Virus record (IMG/VR): IMGVR_UViG_3300042691_021530
Coordinates: 1-31,771 of that record
DNA from: a virus
Length of the DNA stretch: 31,771 nt
Reading direction: 5' to 3' (one strand)
Shown here: in pieces, positions 1-8,069 of the stretch
Layout: every line of letters begins with the position of its first letter
Position numbering within the stretch: the stretch's first letter is position 1
The notes under the pieces: model-generated
What the model was told of the DNA's origin: nothing
Databases searched by the model: none
What the model saw: only the letters and a program-made list of their open reading frames with translations
Translations under genes and position numbers: made by a program

Positions 1-31
1 CTCGGCGCGAGTTTCTGGGGAGTTTTGAAAA

Positions 32-502
32 ATGGGAACGCGAGGTCCGATCCCAAAACCGGACAGCAGTGAAACCAAGCGAGGCAGGAACACGCGGCAC
101 CGCAAGGCCCCGACGCCCAAGCTGACCGGCGAGTTGGAGGTCCCGGCGACCGTCGCGGCCCGGCCCGCAGCCGCTCGGTTCTGGACGATCCACGCCCCCT
201 CCCTGGCTGATGACGGCCGGCTCGGCCCCGTCCAGGTCGAGACGTTCGGGATCCTCTGCCACCTGTTCGCGGACTGCGAGCAGCTCACCGAGCAGCTCGG
301 GTCCGAGGGCTGGATCACGGCGACCGAGAAGGGACAGGCGGCATCCCCCGTGGCAAAGCTCCTGCGGGACGCCCGCCGGGACTACGTCGCGCTCGCGAAG
401 GAGTTCGGCCTGACCGCGGCGGCCGCCGCCCGTATCCCGCAGGAAGCCCCGAGTGAAGAAGAAGCCGACACGCTCCGCGCGTTCATCGACGGCACCGCGT
501 AA
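32..502 (+). CDS. terS: Terminase small subunit, P27 family
   Basis: The protein (156 aa) recognises phage DNA and hands it to the large terminase for packaging. It opens with the GTRGPIPKP motif typical of P27-type small terminases and continues into a basic, low-complexity N-terminus. A helical body follows, with the family-like stretch around SPVAKLLRDARRDY near residues 107-120. The ATG has a Shine-Dalgarno sequence GGGGAG at 17-22. The 3' end overlaps the large-terminase start by about 50 bp, the usual terS-terL coupling. The family call rests on motif and context and is fairly secure. Confidence 0.9.
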   Translation: MGTRGPIPKPDSSETKRGRNTRHRKAPTPKLTGELEVPATVAARPAAARFWTIHAPSLADDGRLGPVQVETFGILCHLFADCEQLTEQLGSEGWITATEKGQAASPVAKLLRDARRDYVALAKEFGLTAAAAARIPQEAPSEEEADTLRAFIDGTA

Positions 503-2105
503 GAAGGCGGCGAAGCCAGCCTGGACCAGGCGGCCCGACTACGTCCCCGGCTACGTCTGGGAACAGCGGCGTGCGGATCGCGTCGTCGATTTCATTCAGA
601 GCCAGGTCGTGATGACCGCCGGCCGCAAGTTTGCCGGGAAGCCGATGCGGCTGATGCCGTGGCAGATCCACGACATCGTCGAGCCGCTGTTCGCCTGGGT
701 CGACGACGACGGCCTCCGCCGCTACCGCCGCGCGGCGATCTACGTCTCGAAGAAGAACGGCAAGTCGTCGCTGATGGCGGCGCTCGTGCTGTACTTCCTG
801 CTCGCGGACCAGGAGCCGGGAGCCGCCGTCTACGGTGCGGCCGTCGACCGGATCCAGGCCGGCATCATCTACCGCTCCGTCGCCGCCGCCGTCCGGGCGA
901 ACCCGCAGCTCGCGAAGGCCCTCGAGGTCGTCGACAGCCGCTCGACGATCGTCCACCAGGAGACGAGCTCGCGCTACGTCTGCCTGGCCGCCGACTCCTG
1001 GCGGGCCGAAGGCATCGACGCCTCGGCCGTCGTGATTGACGAGCTGCACGCCCACCGGAAGCCGGACCTCGTCGAGGCCCTTACCTATGCCGGGGCCGCC
1101 CGGGCGCAGCCGCTCGTCGTGGCGATCTCGACCGCCGGCGAATCGCGGAACGGCATCGGCTATCGGTGGTACCAGGACGCGAAGCTGGTCGAGAAGAATC
1201 CCGAGGCCAACCCGACGTTTTTCGGGAAGGTCTACGAGGCCCCGCAGGACGCGAAGGACTACGCCAGCCCCAAGATCTGGCAGGCCGCGAACCCGTCGCT
1301 CGGCGTGACGATCAGCGAGAAAGACTTCGCCGACGACTACGCCGACAGCCTGACCAACGCCCGCAAGCGGACGGCGTTCCTCCGCTACCGGCTCGGCGTC
1401 TGGGCACAGTCAGACAATCGCTGGTTCCAAGACCCCGACAAGTGGGCGGCCTGCTCGACCGGGCCGCTCGCCCCGACCGACGGCCGCCCCTGCTGGGTCG
1501 GCGTCGACCTGGCGAGCAATCTCGACATGACGGCGGCTTGCTTCCTGTGGAAGGAGAGCGACGGCAGCTACTTCGCACGGTGGAAGGTCTGGGTCCCCGA
1601 GGAAACCGTTCCGGCCCGCGAGCGCGAAGGGATTCCCTACTCGACGTGGATCCGCGACGGATGGGTGACGCCCACGCAAGGGGCGCGGCTCGACCATGAG
1701 CACGTCGCCCGCGACATCCTCGAGGTCGCGGAGCAATCGCGGATTGTGGCCGTCGGCGCTGACCCGTGGCAGGTCGGACCGCTCGCGACGCTACTTCAGC
1801 GGGCGGAGGTGGAAGTTCAGACTGTAGCCCAGCGGACGGGCACGCTGAACGCCCCCTGCAAGCTGCTCGAGGCGCTCGTCGTCGAAGGGAAGCTGCGGAC
1901 GGGCGACCCGCCTAACCCCGTCGCGGCGTGGTCGGCCAACCACGTCTGCGTCTACACCGACCCGACGGGGATGATCAAGCCGGACAAGGCGAAGAGCACG
2001 GAGAAGATCGACCCGATCGTCGCGCTCGTCAACGCCCTGGCGATCGCGAGCACCAGCGACGAGGGCAACACTGACCCGGCCGCCTGGCAGATCATCGAGC
2101 TATGA
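453..2105 (+). CDS. terL: Terminase large subunit (ATPase and nuclease), HK97-like
   Basis: The 550-aa protein is the packaging motor: it translocates DNA into the prohead and cuts the concatemer. The ATPase half has a Walker A-like SKKNGKSS (residues 99-106), Walker B VVIDELHAH (193-201, acidic pair D-E) and coupling motif AISTAGE (224-230). The nuclease half has the expected acidic residues in GVDLAS (D352), GADPWQ (D437) and KIDPIVALVNALA (D520). Length and motif order match Terminase_1-type proteins. The start is GTG with AGGA upstream at 440-443, inside terS. The stop overlaps the portal start as ATGA. Confidence 0.96.
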   Translation: MKKKPTRSARSSTAPRKKAAKPAWTRRPDYVPGYVWEQRRADRVVDFIQSQVVMTAGRKFAGKPMRLMPWQIHDIVEPLFAWVDDDGLRRYRRAAIYVSKKNGKSSLMAALVLYFLLADQEPGAAVYGAAVDRIQAGIIYRSVAAAVRANPQLAKALEVVDSRSTIVHQETSSRYVCLAADSWRAEGIDASAVVIDELHAHRKPDLVEALTYAGAARAQPLVVAISTAGESRNGIGYRWYQDAKLVEKNPEANPTFFGKVYEAPQDAKDYASPKIWQAANPSLGVTISEKDFADDYADSLTNARKRTAFLRYRLGVWAQSDNRWFQDPDKWAACSTGPLAPTDGRPCWVGVDLASNLDMTAACFLWKESDGSYFARWKVWVPEETVPAREREGIPYSTWIRDGWVTPTQGARLDHEHVARDILEVAEQSRIVAVGADPWQVGPLATLLQRAEVEVQTVAQRTGTLNAPCKLLEALVVEGKLRTGDPPNPVAAWSANHVCVYTDPTGMIKPDKAKSTEKIDPIVALVNALAIASTSDEGNTDPAAWQIIEL

Positions 2106-3649
2106 GCAAGACCCGCAAGACGCCCGCCCCTAAGAAGCCGCGGGCGCCCCGCCGGCCGGCCGCCAGCCACGAGCCGCAGACGTTCTCCATGCGGTCGCTG
2201 TCGCTGGTCGATCCGCTCGGCCTGTTCGACTCGTCCCTTGCCGGCAAGCCCGAGACGGCGATCCGCGTCACGGCGATCCTCGCGGTCGTCCGGTTCCTCG
2301 CCCAGGCCGTGGCGTCCATGCCCGGCCACATCGTCCGGACGCTGCCCACCGGCCGGCGTGACGCCGCCGACGACCTGCCCGTCGCCTACGTCCTGGGCAA
2401 ACGGCCCAACCCGTGGCAGAGCTCGTACGAGTTCTGGGAGTGGGTTGTCTACACGACCGCGCTCTACGGGAATTCGTTCGCGAAGATCATCCCCGGCCCG
2501 CGGGGCTTCTGCTCCGAGCTGCGGCCGCTGCACCCGACACGGATCAAGGTCGAGAGGTTGTCGGACTACTCGGTCCAGTACTCCTACTTCGAGGCGGACG
2601 GCCGCTGGAAGCCGCTCCGCCAGGGCGAGGTCCTGCACGTTCGGTGGCTCTCCGAGAACGGCCTGGTGGGCATGGCGCCGCCCGAGCTGTGCGCGACGTC
2701 GATCGCCCTGGCCCGGTCCATCGACAGCGCGGCGACGAGCTACTGGGAGAACAGCGCCCGCCCCGATCTCGTCCTGGAGACGCAGGAGACGATCCCGGCC
2801 GAGGCCGTGGCCGCCCTGCGGCAACAGATGCGGGACCTCTACGGCGGCACGGGCAAGCGCGGGTCCGCCGCCGTGCTCCCCCGCAAGATGCAGCTCAAGA
2901 CGATCGACGGGAACACGGCCGAGCAGTCGCAGCTCATTGAGCTGCGAAACGCAGTCGTCGCCGACGTGGCCCGCTGCTGGGGCGTGCCGAGCACGCTGAT
3001 CGGCGACGCGACGATGAACAAGTGGAGCACCGTCGAGCAGGAGCACCTCTCCGCACAGGTCTGGTGCCTGCTGCCGTGGCAGCGCCGGATCGAGGGCGCC
3101 GTCGACCGGACGATCCTGTCGACCTACCAGGAGCAGGGCGACTCGGTCTACTTCAAGCTCGACAACCGCGGCCTCCTGCGGGGCGACACGGCGAGCCGCG
3201 TGCAGCTCTACTCGTCGCTGTGGCAGCAGGGCGCGATCAGCCCCAATGAGATCCGCGACCTCGAGGACCTGCCCCTCCTCGACACGCCGGCCGCCGACCA
3301 GACCTACGTCCAGCTCGGGTTCTCTACGCTCGACAACGCCGCCGCGGCCGTCGCGATGCCGGGGGCGCCGGCGGAGCCGCAGCCGACGCCAGACGCCGAG
3401 GACGGCTACGGCGAGAGCGTCGACCAGGCCGGCGGGTTCTCCGTCGGCCAATACGTCTACTGGGCCGACGGCGAGGGCACGATCGAGCACCTGATGACCG
3501 CCGGCCTTCTCGGCGTCGAGGGCTCGCCGTTTGCCATTCAAGCGACGCCGGACGACCCGGCCGCCCTGGTCCGGATTCATCGCGACGGCAGCGCTACGGA
3601 GCTGCTCGTCGGCAAGCGGACGGCGGAGCTGTCCGCGGAGCCAGTGTAG
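2102..3649 (+). CDS. Portal protein, HK97 family, with extra C-terminal Tudor-like domain
   Basis: The 515-aa protein forms the dodecameric portal ring through which DNA enters and leaves the capsid. HK97-portal hallmarks are visible: AILAVVRFLAQAVASMP near the start of the core, PNPWQSSYEFWEWVV, TTALYGNSFAKI, and a C-terminal core with WGVPSTLIGD and NEIRDLEDLP. A basic Lys/Pro-rich leader of about 25 residues precedes the core. Residues about 446-511 form a separate small domain (FSVGQYVYW ... ATPDDPAALVRIH ... ELLVGKRTAEL). I recognise it as the Tudor/SH3-like accessory domain usually found on other phage head proteins. The start overlaps the terL stop. Confidence 0.94.
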   Translation: MSKTRKTPAPKKPRAPRRPAASHEPQTFSMRSLSLVDPLGLFDSSLAGKPETAIRVTAILAVVRFLAQAVASMPGHIVRTLPTGRRDAADDLPVAYVLGKRPNPWQSSYEFWEWVVYTTALYGNSFAKIIPGPRGFCSELRPLHPTRIKVERLSDYSVQYSYFEADGRWKPLRQGEVLHVRWLSENGLVGMAPPELCATSIALARSIDSAATSYWENSARPDLVLETQETIPAEAVAALRQQMRDLYGGTGKRGSAAVLPRKMQLKTIDGNTAEQSQLIELRNAVVADVARCWGVPSTLIGDATMNKWSTVEQEHLSAQVWCLLPWQRRIEGAVDRTILSTYQEQGDSVYFKLDNRGLLRGDTASRVQLYSSLWQQGAISPNEIRDLEDLPLLDTPAADQTYVQLGFSTLDNAAAAVAMPGAPAEPQPTPDAEDGYGESVDQAGGFSVGQYVYWADGEGTIEHLMTAGLLGVEGSPFAIQATPDDPAALVRIHRDGSATELLVGKRTAELSAEPV

Positions 3650-3658
3650 GAGGGAACC

Positions 3659-4624
3659 GTGAACACGCCCGAGCGCCGCTATCTGCCGACCAACGACTAC
3701 CCCGACGCGATTCGCGTCGAGAAGCGTGACGGCCAGCCGACGATCCTCACCGGCATCTCCCCGCCGTGGGACTCGCTGTCGGCCGACCTCGGCGGCTTCC
3801 GCGAGAAGTTCTCACCGACCGCGTTCGACGGCATCGTCGACCGGCACCCCAACGACCCCCGCCCTAAGCTCGACGTCCCGTTCCTCCGCGACCACGACCC
3901 GAGCCTGATCACCGGCCGGACGACGAACGGCCGCCTCGAGATTTTCAAGGACGCGAAGGGCCTCGGCTACCGCCACGACCCGATCCAGACCTCGGCGGGC
4001 CGCGACCTGCTGATGCTCGTCGAGGACCGCACGATCACCGGCGCCTCGTTCGCGTTCACGACCGCCCCCGACGGCGAAGTATGGACGGAGGACGACAAGG
4101 GCAATCCGATCCGGACGATCTACCGGGCCTCGGGCCTGTACGACATCTCGGCCGTGACGTACCCGGCTTACCCGAGCTCGAGCATCGCTCCCCGGTCGCT
4201 CGACGCCTGGCGGGCCGCGCGTGGAGTTGTCGGCGAGTCGTCCGGCCTCACGATCTCTCTCGACTACGACCAGACCTACACCGCGGCCCCCGGGCTCTGG
4301 CGGTCGTTCATCCTCGACGCCGGCAACCGCGGCGCGAAGGTCGTCTGCATCACTCGCCGGGCCGACACGCCCGAGAACCGGGCCGCCGTCCAGGCCGGCT
4401 TCGGTGACGCGTATGAGGCCCTCGCCGGCGTGGTGCTCTGCGGACCCGACACGCTCAAGCGGGCGGCCGCCGAGGCCGCCGGGATCGACGTCGATATCTG
4501 GATCGACGATTCGCCCCAGCTCATCGGCGAGCCGGCGAAGCGTTCGGTCGTGGCGACGACGGACATCGGCCGCCGGGCAGCGGCCGCGGCAGCGATCGCG
4601 AGGCTCCGTCATGCAGCCGGCTAA
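3659..4624 (+). CDS. Prohead protease (S78) fused to a HAD-like domain
   Basis: Residues 1 to about 185 are an HK97 gp4-like maturation protease that would cleave the capsid delta domain. It has the catalytic-type His in LRDHDPSLITGRT (H79), the Ser in ITGASFAF (S130) and the closing DISAVTYPAYPSS. After a short linker, residues about 197-290 carry all four HAD-superfamily motifs in order: ISLDYDQTYT (D202, D204), VVCITRR (T232), Lys in DTLKRAAAEAAGI (K267) and DIWIDDSP (D283, D284). The two domains share one continuous reading frame. The start is GTG with GGAGGG at 3649-3654. The HAD substrate is unknown; self-cleavage by the protease could release the domain. Confidence 0.9.
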   Translation: MNTPERRYLPTNDYPDAIRVEKRDGQPTILTGISPPWDSLSADLGGFREKFSPTAFDGIVDRHPNDPRPKLDVPFLRDHDPSLITGRTTNGRLEIFKDAKGLGYRHDPIQTSAGRDLLMLVEDRTITGASFAFTTAPDGEVWTEDDKGNPIRTIYRASGLYDISAVTYPAYPSSSIAPRSLDAWRAARGVVGESSGLTISLDYDQTYTAAPGLWRSFILDAGNRGAKVVCITRRADTPENRAAVQAGFGDAYEALAGVVLCGPDTLKRAAAEAAGIDVDIWIDDSPQLIGEPAKRSVVATTDIGRRAAAAAAIARLRHAAG

Positions 4625-4769
4625 CTGCCAGCGGTGCGGGGCACGGATGCGGACGGTCTCGTCCAAGCGGCACGGGACCGCCCAGGTCCAATACCTCGCC
4701 TGCACGGCCTGCCCGGCGAAGCGGTCCCGGGTCGTCGACGCGGCCCACGTCTGGAGGAGGAAGAAATGA
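4611..4769 (+). CDS. Small zinc-ribbon protein
   Basis: This 52-aa protein has two Cys pairs, NCQRCGA near the N-terminus and ACTACPA near residue 35, spaced as in a treble-clef or zinc-ribbon fold, and ends in a basic tail. It starts 14 bp before the protease stop and its TGA overlaps the next gene's ATG (ATGA), so it is translationally coupled on both sides. A role in nucleic-acid or protein binding is plausible but not shown. I do not recognise a named family. Confidence 0.75.
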   Translation: MQPANCQRCGARMRTVSSKRHGTAQVQYLACTACPAKRSRVVDAAHVWRRKK

Positions 4770-5137
4770 TCTCAAGCGCCCCCGCCCACGCCGCGAGCGA
4801 CGTCGCCGAAGTCACCGAGAAGATCTCGGCGTTTATAGCGGTCGCCCGCGTCAAGGCCCGCGACGGCCTGACGGTCGCCGAGTTCGGCGAGCTGACGGTC
4901 GCCCTGATGCGGATCGTGATCGCAGCGGTCGACGTCCTGGCGATCGACGGCAGCCGCCGGAAGGAGGTCGTCCTCGAGGCGGTGGCCGCCCTGTTCGACG
5001 CCGTGGCCGACAAGGCCGTCCCGACGCTGGCCTGGCCGGTCTGGTTGATCGTCCGCCCGACCGTCCGCCAGCTCGTCCTCCTCGCGGCCGCCGGCGCCGT
5101 CGAGAGCCTCCTGCCCCTCGTGAGGATCGCCTCGTGA
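4766..5137 (+). CDS. Hypothetical protein with C-terminal hydrophobic segment
   Basis: The protein is 123 aa. The ATG at 4766 is preceded by GGAGGAGG at 4753-4760, a very strong ribosome site, so this start is preferred over upstream in-frame ATGs. The first 80 residues look helical and amphipathic (LTVAEFGELTVALMRIVIAAVDVL). Residues about 85-120 form a hydrophobic hairpin-like region starting at LAWPVWLIVRP. It could be a holin-like or membrane-associated phage protein, but I recognise no family. It opens a run of membrane proteins that interrupts the usual protease-capsid order. Confidence 0.75.
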   Translation: MISSAPAHAASDVAEVTEKISAFIAVARVKARDGLTVAEFGELTVALMRIVIAAVDVLAIDGSRRKEVVLEAVAALFDAVADKAVPTLAWPVWLIVRPTVRQLVLLAAAGAVESLLPLVRIAS

Positions 5138-5676
5138 CGTCCGTCGTCCTGCTGATCGCCGCCGCCGCCGTGCTGCTCTGGCCGTCGCTCTCCGAGCGGT
5201 TCGGGAAGCTCACGCTCCCCAAGCTCGACGGGAAGCAGCTCGTCGCCCTCGGCCTGGCGGCTGTCGGCGTGGCGCTCCTGTTCACCGGCCGGTCGGCCGG
5301 CCCGACGCCGGCCCCGCCCGAGCCCGCGGCGTTCACGCTCCGCGGGAAGTTCGTCGGACCCGACGCCAGCCGGGACGCCAGCACAACGGCCGCCCTGCTC
5401 GACGAGCTCGCCAACGAGATCGAGTGGGACGGGATGCAACCGGAACCCTACCTGAAGACGGGCGTCTCGTTTGACGACCTGCGGGTCCGGGCTCGGAACC
5501 TGCTCTGCCGGGGCGTGAGCCTGGGCGACAAGCACCCGCGGGCACGCGAGGCAATCAAGGCTTACCTCGACCAGGCCGCCGGCACGAGCGGCGGGCCGGT
5601 CTCGCCCCAACAGCGGGCCGCCTGGGTTGCGGCCTACCGCGAAGTCGCGAGGGCCGCCGCCGATGCGTCGCGATGA
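5134..5676 (+). CDS. Hypothetical membrane protein, two N-terminal TM segments
   Basis: This 180-aa protein starts with GTG in a GTGA overlap with the previous stop. Residues about 3-17 (SVVLLIAAAAVLLWP) and 36-51 (LVALGLAAVGVALLFT) are transmembrane segments separated by a short charged loop. A Pro-rich linker and a soluble helical domain of about 115 residues follow. The topology would place the soluble domain on one face of the membrane, next to the anchored peptidase encoded immediately downstream. The function is unknown; a lysis-accessory or exclusion role is only an inference from context. Confidence 0.75.
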   Translation: MTSVVLLIAAAAVLLWPSLSERFGKLTLPKLDGKQLVALGLAAVGVALLFTGRSAGPTPAPPEPAAFTLRGKFVGPDASRDASTTAALLDELANEIEWDGMQPEPYLKTGVSFDDLRVRARNLLCRGVSLGDKHPRAREAIKAYLDQAAGTSGGPVSPQQRAAWVAAYREVARAAADASR

Positions 5677-6766
5677 CCGCCTGCCACAACTGATGGCCGC
5701 GGCCCTGCTGGCCGGCATGGCCTTCGTCGTGTCGCTCGAGCTGCTCTGGCGCGAGCGGCCGGCCGCCGTCGGCGGGAACCAGTTCGGCTACACGCCGGAC
5801 CCCGAGGGCGTGGCCGCCTTTATGGCGTCCCTTCCGCAGCCGATGTTCCGGCAGGCCGGGGCGGACGCGATGGCAAAGTCGAAGGGGCTCGACACGTTCC
5901 TCTTCCGCGCCATGCAGAAGGCGCACCGCGCGCGGTACGGTTCCGACTTTGTCGTCGGAAAGCAGCTCAACGGGAGCTGCGTCGCGTGGGGGGCAATGCA
6001 CGCTGTCTTTTGCGCGGAGGCCGTGTCGTGGGAGCTGGGCGAGCTCCAAGATCCGCCGACGCTTCCCGCGACCGAGCCACTGTACGGAGGATCGCGCGTC
6101 GAGGCGAGGCGAGGGAACCCTCAAGGGTATGACGGTTCCTCGCCCGTTGGCGGATGGTCCGACGGCTCGTTCGGGGCAGCGGCCGCCCGCTGGCTCCGCG
6201 ACTGGGGCGTGATCTACCGCAAGCCATACGAGGGCCTGTTTGACTACACGACGTACGACGCGACCCGCGAGAAGCACGAGGGCGCGTACGGAGCCGGCGG
6301 CCAGGGCGACAACTACCGGATCGACACGCTCGCCAAAAAGCACCCGTGTAAGCACGTCGTAAAAGTGTCCACCTGGGAGGAGCTCTCGGCAGCTCTGGAG
6401 TCTGGGTACCCGTGCACGGTCGCCAGCTCGCAGGGCTTCGACTCTGTCGCGATCAAGGGCATCGCCGAGGCCGGCGGGACGTGGCAACACCAGATGATGA
6501 TCTGCGGGATCGTCCACAAGAAAAACGGCAACGCGCCCGACGACCTCGCGTGCATCCTCAACAGTTGGGGACCTCGCTGGCTCCGGTACGAGGGCGGCAA
6601 GTTCCCGGCAGACCTTCCAGACGGCGCCTTCTGGGCCAGGAGGAGCGTCGTCGAGCGGATGATCTCGTCCGACACATGGGCGATCGGTGGCGTCGGAGGG
6701 TTTTCGTACCGCGACCTTCATAACGGCAACTGGCTCACCCCTGCACCGGAGGAAAATGTGAGATGA
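5663..6766 (+). CDS. Membrane-anchored papain-like cysteine peptidase (C1-like)
   Basis: The 367-aa protein starts at an ATG 14 bp inside the previous gene, preceded by GAGGG. An N-terminal hydrophobic anchor spans residues about 11-29. The peptidase core has a C1-like triad: Cys106 in LNGSCVAWGA with a nearby Gln101 (oxyanion-type), His276 in TWQHQMMICGI, and Asn300 in CILNSWGPRW, which matches the papain NSWG signature. About 40 residues after the NSWG motif complete the fold. It could cleave envelope proteins or peptide cross-links during lysis, or process virion or host proteins. A cysteine peptidase inside a head-gene cluster is unusual. The fold is fairly sure; the role is not. Confidence 0.85.
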   Translation: MRRDDRLPQLMAAALLAGMAFVVSLELLWRERPAAVGGNQFGYTPDPEGVAAFMASLPQPMFRQAGADAMAKSKGLDTFLFRAMQKAHRARYGSDFVVGKQLNGSCVAWGAMHAVFCAEAVSWELGELQDPPTLPATEPLYGGSRVEARRGNPQGYDGSSPVGGWSDGSFGAAAARWLRDWGVIYRKPYEGLFDYTTYDATREKHEGAYGAGGQGDNYRIDTLAKKHPCKHVVKVSTWEELSAALESGYPCTVASSQGFDSVAIKGIAEAGGTWQHQMMICGIVHKKNGNAPDDLACILNSWGPRWLRYEGGKFPADLPDGAFWARRSVVERMISSDTWAIGGVGGFSYRDLHNGNWLTPAPEENVR

Positions 6767-7017
6767 CGCTCGACCGGAAGACCTTGATCACCGTCGCCGC
6801 CGCCCTGGCCGTGGGCTACTGGCTCGCGGGCCGCGAAGCTACGCCGGCCCCGCCGGATCGCCCCGTCCTCCGCTGGGTCGTGAAGGCCGCGAAGAATTTG
6901 CTCTGGGTCGCGCTCATCGCCGAGGAGCCGCCGGCCGAGCCCGAGAACAGCTACCGCCACCACGACCACGTCGGGGCCGACGGCTACCGCCTGGTCGACC
7001 ACGGGAGGGGCTGGTGA
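6763..7017 (+). CDS. Small membrane protein
   Basis: This 84-aa protein has a TM helix at residues about 7-22 (TLITVAAALAVGYWLAG) and a second amphipathic or hydrophobic segment at 38-52 (WVVKAAKNLLWVALI), followed by a polar, His-containing tail. GGAGGA lies at 6748-6753, the ATG overlaps the peptidase stop (ATGA), and the 3' end overlaps the next gene. It sits directly after the anchored peptidase. It might assist export or act as a small holin, but no family is recognised. Confidence 0.7.
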   Translation: MTLDRKTLITVAAALAVGYWLAGREATPAPPDRPVLRWVVKAAKNLLWVALIAEEPPAEPENSYRHHDHVGADGYRLVDHGRGW

Positions 7018-7280
7018 TGCGCGACGCCCTGATCTCGTTCCTGGTCTGGTTGTCGGCCGAGCCGGCGGCCCTCGAGCTCGACCCGCCCCGAGCCGCGGCC
7101 GCCGTCGCGGCCGCCAGGTCGTCGCTGGCGGTCGAGGCCCCCGCCCCGCCGGCACCGAGCCCCACGCCCGAGAAGTGCTGCTCCGACTGCGGCGGCACCG
7201 GCGTGATCGTTCACGGCGACGGCCACCGCACGCCCTGCCCCTGCCCGGCTAGCTGCCCCTGCAAGAGGACCAAGAAATGA
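7017..7280 (+). CDS. Small protein with Cys-rich (DnaJ-type) C-terminus
   Basis: The protein is 87 aa from the ATG at 7017 (a GTG at 7014 is equally usable). GGAGG lies at 7004-7008. It has a short hydrophobic N-terminus, an Ala/Pro-rich middle, and a C-terminus with eight cysteines including CSDCGGTGV, which is the CxxCxGxG element of DnaJ zinc fingers, followed by PCPCPASCPCK. It probably binds zinc. It is the last of the compact membrane/zinc cassette; its stop overlaps the next ATG. Confidence 0.7.
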   Translation: MRDALISFLVWLSAEPAALELDPPRAAAAVAAARSSLAVEAPAPPAPSPTPEKCCSDCGGTGVIVHGDGHRTPCPCPASCPCKRTKK

Positions 7281-7969
7281 GCACTGAATTTTCCCTGTCG
7301 TCTCGGATCACCGTGAGCCCCCGCCAGGAAGGCGACGGATTCCTCCAGGCCCCGTCCGTCGTCTCGACGTTCGCCCTGACGGACGGCAGCAGCGACGGCC
7401 AGGCGAACGCCATGTGGCATAAAGAATTGACGATCGCCGCGGACTCGTCGCAGACGCTCGACCTGACGAGCCTAAGCGTGAACGCGTTCGGGCTGTCCGG
7501 AAACCTGTACTTCTGGAAAATCCGCACGCTGTATATCTGCAACACCTCGACCACGACCCCGGTCACGGTGTTCGCCGAAGACGCGGAAAATAATCCTTGG
7601 CAGGCGCTCTACACCGTGCCGATCGACCTCGCCCCGGGCGGAACGCTGCTGGCGATGGACCGGGCCGGCTGGCTCGTCGGCGGGTCGAGCAAGACGATCA
7701 AGATCGCCAACGACTCGACGATTTACTCGATCACCGGCGACACGACGAGCGGCTCGACGGTCGTCTCGGACATCGAGGACACCGACGACCTGGCCGTCGG
7801 CATGACGGTCACCGGGACCGGCATCCCGACCGGCGCGAAGGTGGTCCAGAAGACGGCGTCGACGATCACCCTAAGCGCGGCCGCCACGGCCACGACAGGC
7901 AACGTATCGCTGAATGTGTTCCTGCCCGACCCGGTCGTGGTCTTCAGCCTGGCCGGCGTGCTGGACTGA
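7277..7969 (+). CDS. Probable head decoration or accessory structural protein
   Basis: The 230-aa protein is rich in Thr, Ser and Val with beta-strand character throughout. Residues about 150-215 hold a recognisable small beta module (TTSGSTVVSDIEDT ... LAVGMTVTGTGIPTGAKV ... TITLSAAATAT) that recurs in phage and bacterial surface proteins. Its place immediately before the major capsid gene is typical of decoration proteins, which is the basis for the call. The start is an ATG in an ATGA overlap. A fibre or minor head protein would fit the sequence equally well. Confidence 0.6.
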   Translation: MSTEFSLSSRITVSPRQEGDGFLQAPSVVSTFALTDGSSDGQANAMWHKELTIAADSSQTLDLTSLSVNAFGLSGNLYFWKIRTLYICNTSTTTPVTVFAEDAENNPWQALYTVPIDLAPGGTLLAMDRAGWLVGGSSKTIKIANDSTIYSITGDTTSGSTVVSDIEDTDDLAVGMTVTGTGIPTGAKVVQKTASTITLSAAATATTGNVSLNVFLPDPVVVFSLAGVLD

Positions 7970-7982
7970 AATTCCTACGATA

Positions 7983-8052
7983 GTCCGCTGCAAACTTCAG
8001 CGGGCGAGCTGGCGGCCTGATTCTGGTGGGCGGTACGGAAACCACCCCACCA
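7983..8052 (+). promoter_or_regulatory. Paired hairpins upstream of the capsid gene
   Basis: This is one of only two real gaps in the head operon. It holds a stem CCGCTG/CAGCGG (7985-7990 with 7998-8003, 7-nt loop) and a second stem TGGTGGG/CCCACCA (8024-8030 with 8046-8052, 15-nt loop). The capsid ATG follows with a modest AGGA at 8057-8060. The hairpins may stabilise the capsid message or mark a processing or regulatory point; no clear -10/-35 pair was seen. Confidence 0.45.
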
Positions 8053-8069
8053 GCACAGGACCCCAGACA

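Noticed and set aside
1952-3580. Long minus-strand ORF opposite terL and portal
   Set aside because: Antisense shadow of well-supported genes in G+C-rich DNA; composition is low-complexity Arg/Gly.
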